From assembly GCF_004802635.2 (NCBI RefSeq), contig NZ_CP046052.1, positions 558,001 to 622,000 on the forward strand: a DNA stretch of 64,000 nt, given 5' to 3'. This document shows, piece by piece, positions 56,238 through 63,407 of the stretch; within the stretch, counting starts at the first letter, position 1, and each line of letters starts with the position of its first letter. The notes beneath the pieces are model-generated. The model worked only from the letters and a program-made list of their open reading frames with translations, ran no database searches and was not told where the DNA came from. The position numbers were made by a program, and so were the translations under genes. This DNA comes from Methylocystis heyeri (GTDB lineage: Bacteria > Pseudomonadota > Alphaproteobacteria > Rhizobiales > Beijerinckiaceae).

Positions 56238-56657
56238 TCAGGAGAAGATCGGCGGGCCGCGCGGCGACCGGGCCTCGAACCAGACCCTGGAAGGCGTCCG
56301 GGAATCGGAGAGCGCCGGTCGGCCCAGCGTCGTCGGCGGAGCGTGGGGGACGATGAATACCAGCGCCGCGGGCGAGATCGCGGCGCCGAAGGCCGCTGCA
56401 TGATGCCTGACGAGACAAAAGGCGCAGGCGTCATGATGATGCGAAGTGGGCGCGGGGACCTTGCCGTCTCCGGGCGCGCCCGTAGCGGCGCAATCGACGG
56501 CGAGAAGGGAGGCAGGGGCGCCGAGGCCCCAGTGTTGCGCCGCGCTTCCGGATTGGAGCGGAGCCAGGACAAGCGCCTTGAGAACGAGCAGACAGATGGC
56601 GACCGTCGCGAGAGCCGCGCGGGCCGATCCTGTCTTTGTTCCCCAGACCTTCGGCAA
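56238..56657 (-). CDS. DUF2946 family exported protein
   Basis: 139 residues from a proposed TTG at 56657 (LPKVWGTKTGSARAAL), where GGAGAG lies eight bases upstream; an earlier TTG at 56696 would add 13. N-terminal hydrophobic segment (ALATVAICLLVLKALVLAPL) anchors or exports it. The cluster HHHDACAFCLVRHHAA is a likely metal-binding site (His3, two Cys, then His2). DUF2946 proteins co-occur with copper- and iron-uptake receptors. First gene of the receptor operon, 74 bases before it. Confidence 0.75.
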   Translation of the reverse strand: MPKVWGTKTGSARAALATVAICLLVLKALVLAPLQSGSAAQHWGLGAPASLLAVDCAATGAPGDGKVPAPTSHHHDACAFCLVRHHAAAFGAAISPAALVFIVPHAPPTTLGRPALSDSRTPSRVWFEARSPRGPPIFS

Positions 56658-56750
56658 GGTTTCGTCTCTCCAGGAGCGGGCCGCTCGGCCGCTCAAAGCA
56701 TTTGAGCAGCGTAACTAAACACTTTCGGCGCACGAAAAATTTCATGACGA

Positions 56751-56784
56751 TTTCGACAGTATGGAATTCTTAAAGTTTTCGACA
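56751..56784. promoter_or_regulatory. Direct repeat in the divergent promoter region of the metal-uptake/two-component locus
   Basis: TTTCGACA occurs at 56751-56758 and 56777-56784, 26 bases apart, inside the 229-base intergenic region between DUF2946 and the response regulator gene. OmpR-class regulators bind direct repeats, but the spacing is not the usual 10-11 bases. Confidence 0.35.
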
Positions 56785-56886
56785 CTGTGCCATTTTTGCC
56801 ACATCGGAGCGGCGCGAGCCGGATTGACGGCGCGGCGAATTACCTGTTCTTCTTGATGGTTCCTCGTGTTCCCGATGGAAGGCCGC

Positions 56887-57561
56887 ATGCGAATCCTGTT
56901 GGTCGAAGACGAAATGGAAGTCGCGCTCTCGATTTCTAGCGCACTCGGCCGCGCGGGCTTCGTCTCGGACCATGTTTCCTCCATCGACGAGGCGCGGCGC
57001 GCGCTGGCGCGCCAGCCCTATGCGTTGGTCGTTCTGGATCGGCGCCTCCCCGACGGCGATGGCATTTCCCTGACGCCGGAGATGCGGCGGATGCGGCCGG
57101 GCATTCAGGTTTTGATGCTCACCGCATGCAACAAGACCGACGAGATCGTCGCAGGGCTCGACGCCGGCGCCGACGATTATCTGTCCAAGCCTTTCGATTT
57201 CGACGAATTGCTGGCGAGAATCCGCGTCGGGCTGCGTCGCCATGGCGACGCGCTGCCGAAGATCGTCGTCGGCGACTTGTCCTTCGATCCCCGCATTCGC
57301 GATGTTTCCGTGCGCGGCAAATCCGTGATCGTCCACGGGCGCGAATTGACGCTGCTCGAAGTTCTGATGCGTCACGCCGACAGGATGGTGTCGCGCCAGA
57401 GCCTGCTCGACGAAATCTACGGGCCCGACGACGACATTCAGCCGGCGGCGCTGAACGTGCTGGTGCTGCGCCTGCGACGGACCCTGGAGGAGCATCGCGC
57501 GGGCGTCGCGATTCACTCCGCGCGCGGGGTCGGCTACATGATAGGGGCGGTGTCCGCATGA
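56887..57561 (+). CDS. OmpR/PhoB-family response regulator
   Basis: 224 residues from ATG 56887 (MRILLVEDEMEVALSISSAL); ATG at 56875 is an alternative. Receiver domain with Asp51 (LVVLDRRLPDG), Thr (LMLTACNK) and Lys (LSKPFDF); winged-helix DNA-binding domain (ELTLLEVLMRHADRMVSRQSLLDEIYG ... HSARGVGYMIG). Translationally coupled to the downstream sensor kinase (ATGA overlap). Divergent from the metal-uptake operon, which it probably controls. Confidence 0.93.
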   Translation: MRILLVEDEMEVALSISSALGRAGFVSDHVSSIDEARRALARQPYALVVLDRRLPDGDGISLTPEMRRMRPGIQVLMLTACNKTDEIVAGLDAGADDYLSKPFDFDELLARIRVGLRRHGDALPKIVVGDLSFDPRIRDVSVRGKSVIVHGRELTLLEVLMRHADRMVSRQSLLDEIYGPDDDIQPAALNVLVLRLRRTLEEHRAGVAIHSARGVGYMIGAVSA

Positions 57562-59003
57562 AGAAGCCGACCTCTCTCTCCTCCCGATTGACGGTCTATT
57601 GGATCGTTGGTTTCGCAGTCTCCTATTTTACCCTGCCGATCATCGTCGCCCTTCTGCTCGCGGCGCTGCGGCTCAACGAATTTTCGGACGCAAACCTTCA
57701 GAGCTGGACGACGAAACGCGCGCGTTTCACGGTGGAGGCGGCGCTGCGCAAGGGGCCTGACGGGCGCCTTTTCGTCGAACAGACCGACGAATTGCGCGCC
57801 TATATGGAAGCCAATCCGCACTTTCGCTTCGCCGTGCTGGACGCGAAGAACGACGAACTCTTGCCGGGCTCGTCCGAAGATCTGGCCGCCGCCTTCGCCC
57901 CGCGAGGCCGCGCCGACATGCTCACCATTTCGTTTCATCTCGCCGACGATCCGGACCCCGACGCCCGCGGCTGGGTCCGCACGATCGCCACCGAAGTCGG
58001 AACAGTGCGTTTCATCCTCTACGGCGCGAATTTTCACGGCGACGACGTGCTTTATCAGATTTCCTACGCTTTCACTTGGGGGAACTTCTTCGTTTATCTT
58101 CCGATCTGTGCGGTGATGGCGCTCATCGCGCTTTTCGTCGTGCGGCGCGGCCTTGCTCCCTTGCGCGCCGCGGCGGGCAAGGCGGCCAGCATCGATTTGA
58201 ACTCGCTCGACCAGCGCATTCCCGTCGCCGGTCTTCCTTCGGAAGTCGCGCCTTTTGTCGAAGCGATGAACAAGGCGCTGGAGCGCGTCGACGACGGTGT
58301 CGCCCGTCAAAAACGCTTTCTCGCCAACGCCGCGCATGAATTGCGCACGCCGATCACGATATTGTGCTCGCACATCGCCAATCCGGACGATCAGACATTT
58401 CGCGAGGACATCAAACGCGACGCGCGCCGCATCCGCACCATCGTCGAGCAATTGCTCAGCGTCGCCCACATCTCGGGCCAGAAGGGCGCCAGCGAAAAGG
58501 ACATCGATCTCGGCAAGGCCGCGCTCTCGGTGATCCTCGACTATATGCCGCTCGCGATCGAAAGCGGGCGCAACATCGAACTCGACTGCGCGTCGTCTCC
58601 GGTGATGGCCCGGGCAAACGGCTGGGCGCTGGAGAGCGTGGTCACCAATCTGGTTGAAAACGCGGTTCGCGCGGAGCCGGTCGGCGGAAACGTGCTCGTG
58701 CGCGTCTCGCCCGGCGCGACGATCGAGATCGTCGATCATGGCGAGGGCGTCGCGCCCAATGATCGCGAGGCGATTTTCGAGCCGTTCTGGCGCAAGAGCA
58801 ATTCGACGCGCGGCGCGGGCCTCGGCCTCGCCATCGCCAGGGAGCTGATCGACCAGCAGGGCGGGCGCATTTGGGTCGAGGAAACGCCCGGCGGCGGCGC
58901 GACATTCAAAGTGTCCCTCCCGCACGTCGTTCAGGAGCCGGTTTCGCCGCCCCTGAACGACCTCGCCGCGCCCCAGCTGGCGAAACCCGCCTTCATCGTT
59001 TGA
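57558..59003 (+). CDS. Sensor histidine kinase of the two-component pair
   Basis: 481 residues from ATG 57558, overlapping the regulator stop by four bases. Two membrane helices (about 10-35 and about 170-195) flank a roughly 130-residue periplasmic sensor domain (ANLQSWTTKRARFTVEAAL onward). HisKA His260 is in NAAHELRTPITIL; HATPase_c motifs NLVENAVRAEPVGG, VDHGEGV and GAGLGLAIARELI. Typical of kinases that sense an extracytoplasmic signal; a metal or siderophore ligand is plausible from its neighbours but not shown. Confidence 0.92.
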   Translation: MKKPTSLSSRLTVYWIVGFAVSYFTLPIIVALLLAALRLNEFSDANLQSWTTKRARFTVEAALRKGPDGRLFVEQTDELRAYMEANPHFRFAVLDAKNDELLPGSSEDLAAAFAPRGRADMLTISFHLADDPDPDARGWVRTIATEVGTVRFILYGANFHGDDVLYQISYAFTWGNFFVYLPICAVMALIALFVVRRGLAPLRAAAGKAASIDLNSLDQRIPVAGLPSEVAPFVEAMNKALERVDDGVARQKRFLANAAHELRTPITILCSHIANPDDQTFREDIKRDARRIRTIVEQLLSVAHISGQKGASEKDIDLGKAALSVILDYMPLAIESGRNIELDCASSPVMARANGWALESVVTNLVENAVRAEPVGGNVLVRVSPGATIEIVDHGEGVAPNDREAIFEPFWRKSNSTRGAGLGLAIARELIDQQGGRIWVEETPGGGATFKVSLPHVVQEPVSPPLNDLAAPQLAKPAFIV

Positions 59004-59196
59004 TTTAAGGCGTCGGAGCTTCCTCCGTGGCGCGGTTGACGCGTCCGGCGCCGTTATCGCATCGAGCACAGTGGCCTGCGCGCTTTCAGATCGAGCATGC
59101 AAATGGTTATGTGCAATAGGTTTTTTCCTGTGCGCTTAATGTGCTGGCAACTTCTGCTGGCTAAATCGTAAGATTCTCCAGCAGGAGTCGTCACCT

Positions 59197-60549
59197 TTGT
59201 CCATCTTCAATACTGCTCGTTTCGCTCTTGCGGCCTGGCTAGGCCTGGCGGCGTCCTCCGCTTTGGCTCAGGCGGTTCATCCGGACGGCGCTGCTGCGCC
59301 CTTGGTGGTGACGCCGATTTTCTCTTTCTCAGGCGGGAACGACGGGTCGATGCCGGCTTCCGAGCTGGCGGTCGACAGCGACGGCGCGCTCTACGGGACC
59401 ACAGTGGCGGGCGGCGCCTATAACGACGGCGTGGTGTTCAAACTGACGCCGCCGGCCGCGGGCTCAAACAATTGGACCGAGACTGTCCTTTACAGCTTTT
59501 TGGGAGGGTCCAACGGGCTCAACCCCATGTTTACGCCGACCATCGACTCCCGAGGAGTCATCTATGGCGCCACACAGTACGGCGGAGCGAACGATAATAG
59601 CGGCGCCGCGTTCCAGTTGACCCCGCCGATCCCGCCCTCGACCCAATGGACCGGGACCAAGATTTTCGACTTCAGTTACGCCTCGACCGGAGCTAACCCC
59701 AAGGGCGGCTTCGTGATCGACAGCAGCGGCGCGCTTTACGGAACCACCTCGACCGGCGGCCCTCAGGGCAAGGGGACGGTGTACAAGCTTACCCCCCCTA
59801 CGCCGCCCGCCACGCAATGGACCGGAGCGGCGCTTTACAGCTTCTCCGGCGGCGCGGACGGCGGCAATCCCGGAAGGACGCTCGTCATAGACAGCAGCGG
59901 CGCGCTCTACGGCGGGACCGCATCTGGCGGCGCGAGCGGAAGCGGCGTCGTGTTCAAGCTGATCCCGCCGGGAGGGAATTGCACGCCGACAGCGCCCAAT
60001 CTGTGGTGCGAGACCGTGCTTGCGGACGGAATCGGCAGTCTTTCCGGCGGCGTAGTCATGGATTCGCACGGGGCGCTTTACGGCGCGGCGCAGGGCGGCG
60101 GAGCCTATAGCCACGGCCAGCTCTTCAAATTGACTCCGCCTGTGCCTCCCGCCACGCAATGGACCCTGGCGACGCTTTACAGCTTCACCGGCGGCGCCGA
60201 CGGAGCCAATCCAACAAGGGCTCCGATTCTCGTGGGCGGCGTCCTCTACGGCACAACGTCGTTAATGGGGAACTGCATCTATTGCGGCGCGATCTATGAG
60301 CTCACGCCGCCGGTTCCGCCTTCCACCCAATGGACCGAGACCACGCTCTGGAGTTTCGCCACCCCCCACGGACCGTTCCCGTCCGGCCTGAGTTTGGCGC
60401 CGTCCAATTTCGGCCTCGGCATTGCGATCAACGGCGCCGTACAAATGGGGGGTGGGGCAGGCGGCTACGGCGAGATCTTCACCTTGCGGTGCCCCCCGCG
60501 AGGCAGACAAGTCTTTGGCGGGGCCATGCGGACGGCCTGCGCGCTATAG
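59197..60549 (+). CDS. Secreted GloVer-repeat protein, tandem copy A
   Basis: 450 residues from TTG 59197 (AGGAG nine bases upstream), giving (M)SIFNTARFALAAWLGLAASS with signal cleavage near ALAQ. Seven GloVer-type repeats follow on the 'LYSFxGGxDGxxP ... DSxGALYGTT ... GGAxGxGVVFKLTPP ... WTxT' pattern. Repeat five is short (the 'YSFAGDADG' part is missing compared with copy B). The C-terminus TLRC ... RQVFGGAMRTACAL carries the family's two cysteines. Predicted exported beta-propeller; function unknown. First of four head-to-tail paralogues. Confidence 0.85.
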   Translation: MSIFNTARFALAAWLGLAASSALAQAVHPDGAAAPLVVTPIFSFSGGNDGSMPASELAVDSDGALYGTTVAGGAYNDGVVFKLTPPAAGSNNWTETVLYSFLGGSNGLNPMFTPTIDSRGVIYGATQYGGANDNSGAAFQLTPPIPPSTQWTGTKIFDFSYASTGANPKGGFVIDSSGALYGTTSTGGPQGKGTVYKLTPPTPPATQWTGAALYSFSGGADGGNPGRTLVIDSSGALYGGTASGGASGSGVVFKLIPPGGNCTPTAPNLWCETVLADGIGSLSGGVVMDSHGALYGAAQGGGAYSHGQLFKLTPPVPPATQWTLATLYSFTGGADGANPTRAPILVGGVLYGTTSLMGNCIYCGAIYELTPPVPPSTQWTETTLWSFATPHGPFPSGLSLAPSNFGLGIAINGAVQMGGGAGGYGEIFTLRCPPRGRQVFGGAMRTACAL

Positions 60550-60617
60550 CGCGGTCTTGCGAGAGCGCGACGACACGGCATGACGAAATAAATATCGCAG
60601 CAGCAGGAGCTATCGCC

Positions 60618-61826
60618 TTGTTCATTCTCAACGCCACGCGCTTCACGCTGGCGGCCTCGCTCGGCCTGTCGGCGTCCTCCGCTTTGGCTCAGGTCGTTCA
60701 TCCGGGCGGCTCTGCTGCGCCCCATGTTTTGACGTCGCCCCGCGTTTCGACACCGCCTCTTCCCCTGACGCCGCTCTACGCCTTTTCCGGCGCCGGCGAT
60801 GGCGGCGGCAAGTCTCTCAACGTGACGGTCGATAGCGACGGAGCGCTCTACGGAACCACTCTCACGGGCGGCTCCGCCAATAATGGCGTCGTGTTCAAAC
60901 TTACCCCGCCGGCTCCCGGCAACGCCATATGGAGCGAGACCGTCCTTTACAGCTTCTCGGGGCCCGACGGGGCCAGCCCCTGGTTTACGCCTAGTTTCGA
61001 CTCCTGGGGAGCGCTCTACGGCGCGACGAGCGGCGGCGGCGCAAATAATATTGGCGTCGCTTTCAAGCTCACGCCGCCTGCGCCGCCCGCCACGCAATGG
61101 ACCGCCGCGGCGCTGTATAATTTTGCCGGCGGCGCGGACGGCGGAACACCTGGGATAACGCTCGCCATGGACAGCAGAGGCGCGCTCTACGGCGGGACGG
61201 CATCTGGCGGCGCCAGCGGAAACGGCGCCGTGTTCATGCTGACGCCGCCTGGAGCGAATTGCACGCCGGCGGCGCCCAATCTCTGGTGCGAGACCGTGCT
61301 CTACAGCTTCGCCGGCGACGCCGACGGGGCCGGCATCGTGGGCGGCGTCACATTGGATTCGCACGGGGCGCTTTATGGCGTAACACAGGCGGGCGGCGCC
61401 TATGGCTACGGCCAGCTCTTCAAATTGACGCCGCCGACGCCTGCCTCCACGCCCTGGATCAAAACCACGCTCTACAGCTTCACGGGCGGCGCCGACGGGG
61501 CCAATCCGTTCAGTGCTCCGGTCCTCATCGACGGGGCTCTTTACGGCGCTACGACGAACAAGGGGAACTGCTCCTCTTGCGGCGCCATCTATCGGCTCAG
61601 GCCGCCGGTTCCGCCGGCTGTCCAATGGATCGAGGACACGCTCTGGAGCTTCACCGGCGGCGCCGATGGCGGAGCTCCAGTGGCGGGCCTGACTTTCGCC
61701 CCATCCAATCTGGGCCGTAGCGTTTCTATTTTCGGCTCGACGCCCGGCCAGATTTTCGCCCTGCAATGCGCCCCCCGCGCGCGGGAGGTGTTCGGCGGCG
61801 CCCCGCGCGCGGCCTGCATTCAATAG
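60618..61826 (+). CDS. Secreted GloVer-repeat protein, tandem copy B
   Basis: 402 residues from TTG 60618 (AGGAG eight bases upstream), (M)FILNATRFTLAASLGLSASS, signal cleavage near ALAQ. Only six repeats, one fewer than copies A and C: the counterpart of copy A's 'IFDFSYASTGANPKGG' blade is absent. Ends ALQC ... REVFGGAPRAACIQ. Follows copy A after 68 bases. An in-frame open stretch back to 60330 overlaps copy A in another frame and is not the start. Confidence 0.82.
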   Translation: MFILNATRFTLAASLGLSASSALAQVVHPGGSAAPHVLTSPRVSTPPLPLTPLYAFSGAGDGGGKSLNVTVDSDGALYGTTLTGGSANNGVVFKLTPPAPGNAIWSETVLYSFSGPDGASPWFTPSFDSWGALYGATSGGGANNIGVAFKLTPPAPPATQWTAAALYNFAGGADGGTPGITLAMDSRGALYGGTASGGASGNGAVFMLTPPGANCTPAAPNLWCETVLYSFAGDADGAGIVGGVTLDSHGALYGVTQAGGAYGYGQLFKLTPPTPASTPWIKTTLYSFTGGADGANPFSAPVLIDGALYGATTNKGNCSSCGAIYRLRPPVPPAVQWIEDTLWSFTGGADGGAPVAGLTFAPSNLGRSVSIFGSTPGQIFALQCAPRAREVFGGAPRAACIQ

Positions 61827-61912
61827 CGCGGTTTTGGGCGGGCGCGATTCACGGCGTGGAAACGCCTGCGGGTTAAACTCATGGTTGAGTTTTCACGCAG
61901 GAGTTTCGCATC
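61827..61912 (+). promoter_or_regulatory. Conserved leader of copy C, similar to that of copy D
   Basis: The 86 bases before copy C resemble those before copy D. Both have an IR of AAACT(C) and (G)AGTTT around a 6-8 base loop (61875-61892 and 63369-63386) and then the identical CACGCAGGAGTTTCGCATC segment that contains the ribosome site. Confidence 0.75.
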
Positions 61913-63322
61913 GTGTCTATCTTCAAGGCGGCGCGCTTCGCGCTCGCGGCGGGGCTCAGCCTCTCGGCGACTTTCGCCTCGGCGCAGGTCTATGGCCGTC
62001 CGCCCACCGCAACAGGCGGCATCCCCTCCGGCAGGACGACGATTTACGGCTTCGCGGGCGGAACCGACGCCGCCACGCCGAAATACGTCAAGCTGGCGAT
62101 AGACAGCCAGGGGGCGCTCTATGGAACCTCGGCCTATGGCGGGGCCAATAATCTCGGAACCGTGTTCAGGCTGACCCCGCCCGGTCCGGGCCAGACCAAA
62201 TGGACCGAGACAGTGCTTTACAGCTTCGCCGGCGGGAGCGACCTCGCCAATCCGCAAGCGGGCGTGGTGATGGACACCAGCGGGGCGCTTTATGGGGCGT
62301 GGGGCGGACTTGTCTACAAGCTGACCCCGCCGGGGCCGAGTTGCGCCCCCACCGCCCCCAATCTTTGGTGCGAAACCATCCTTTACAATCAGGCGGTCTC
62401 GCCGGAGGCGGTTCCGGATTCGCCCCTGATCTTCGATTCCCAGGGAGCGCTTTATGGGATCTCTTGGATTGCGATTGTGGGCGTTTTTGCCGGCGTCACG
62501 CCAACCGAGCAGGATTTCGCTCTCGTCACCAAGCTGAGTCCGCCCGGCCCCAATTGCGCTCCCGTCGCGCCCAATCTGTGGTGCGCGGCCTCGCTCGCCA
62601 GTTTCGACATGAGGGCGGGCAGCATTGCTAATCTTCCGTCGATCGCTCTCGTGATGGACTCGGCCGGCGCTCTCTACGGCACGACTCCCATTGGCGGCGC
62701 GGGCGGTTACGGCACGGTGTTCAAGGCGACCCCGCCGGGGCCGAACTGCACGCCCACGGCGCCATTCCCCTGGTGCGGCTCGGTTCTGTACAACTTTTTC
62801 GGCGCTGATGGCCAGACGCCCGCAGCGGAGCTGACCATCGACAGCAGCGGCAATCTCTATGGAACGACGCTCTCGAACGTCTTCAAGCTGACGCCGCCCG
62901 GCCAGGATTGCAGGCCGATAAGCCAAAACCTCTGGTGCGAGACCACACTCTATGCTTTCACCGATCCATTGGGCGGCAGCGCTTCCCAGGCGGGCGTGAC
63001 CATGATCGGCGGCGCGCTCTACGGGACCGCCTCTCAGGGTGGTTCGGCCGGCAACGGCGTGCTGTTCCAGCTCAGGCCGCCGGTTCCACCCTCGACGAAA
63101 TGGACCGAAAACGTCCTTTACAACTTCTCGGGCGGCGCTGACGGCGGCAATCCTCTCGGCGGCGTGATCTTCGGTCCCACCGACTTCGGCTTCGGGGCGG
63201 CGATCTACGGCGTCACTGCGACGGGAGGCCCTGCCGGAAAAGGCGTGGTTTACCAGTTGCAGTGCAAACCGCAGACCGGCGAGATCTACGGCGGCGCGCA
63301 GCATGTCGTTTGCGCGCAATAG
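61913..63322 (+). CDS. Secreted GloVer-repeat protein, tandem copy C
   Basis: 469 residues from GTG 61913 (AGGAG nine bases upstream), (M)SIFKAARFALAAGLSLSATF, signal cleavage near ASAQ. Seven repeats, but several are more divergent than in A and B: repeat 3 has a long inserted loop (SWIAIVGVFAGVTPTEQDFA) and repeats 2 and 5 are shortened. Four repeats have the extra CxPxxxNLWC loop, which gives a Cys pair, also seen in copies A, B and the isolated copy. Ends LQCKPQTGEIYGGAQHVVCAQ. Confidence 0.84.
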   Translation: MSIFKAARFALAAGLSLSATFASAQVYGRPPTATGGIPSGRTTIYGFAGGTDAATPKYVKLAIDSQGALYGTSAYGGANNLGTVFRLTPPGPGQTKWTETVLYSFAGGSDLANPQAGVVMDTSGALYGAWGGLVYKLTPPGPSCAPTAPNLWCETILYNQAVSPEAVPDSPLIFDSQGALYGISWIAIVGVFAGVTPTEQDFALVTKLSPPGPNCAPVAPNLWCAASLASFDMRAGSIANLPSIALVMDSAGALYGTTPIGGAGGYGTVFKATPPGPNCTPTAPFPWCGSVLYNFFGADGQTPAAELTIDSSGNLYGTTLSNVFKLTPPGQDCRPISQNLWCETTLYAFTDPLGGSASQAGVTMIGGALYGTASQGGSAGNGVLFQLRPPVPPSTKWTENVLYNFSGGADGGNPLGGVIFGPTDFGFGAAIYGVTATGGPAGKGVVYQLQCKPQTGEIYGGAQHVVCAQ

Positions 63323-63328
63323 CGCTTC

Positions 63329-63355
63329 TTCCGCGGCGTGATTCACGCCGCGGAA
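63329..63355. terminator. Near-perfect palindrome between GloVer copies C and D
   Basis: TTCCGCGGCGTGA and TCACGCCGCGGAA are perfectly complementary around a single central T, so a 13-bp cruciform or a hairpin with a small loop can form directly after the copy C stop. The matching gap between B and C has only a degenerate version. Confidence 0.65.
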
Positions 63356-63407
63356 ACTCGCGCGGCTTAAACTTGCGGTTGAGTTTTTCACGCAGGAGTT
63401 TCGCATC

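Noticed and set aside
56658-56886. Fur, Irr or RirA box upstream of the TonB-receptor operon
   Set aside because: GGAATTCTTAAAG resembles half of an Irr site but lacks the spacer and the other half; no GATAATGAT-like Fur box is present.
60330-60617. Upstream extension of GloVer copy B to 60330
   Set aside because: It would overlap copy A in another frame; the TTG at 60618 has an AGGAG site and begins the signal peptide.
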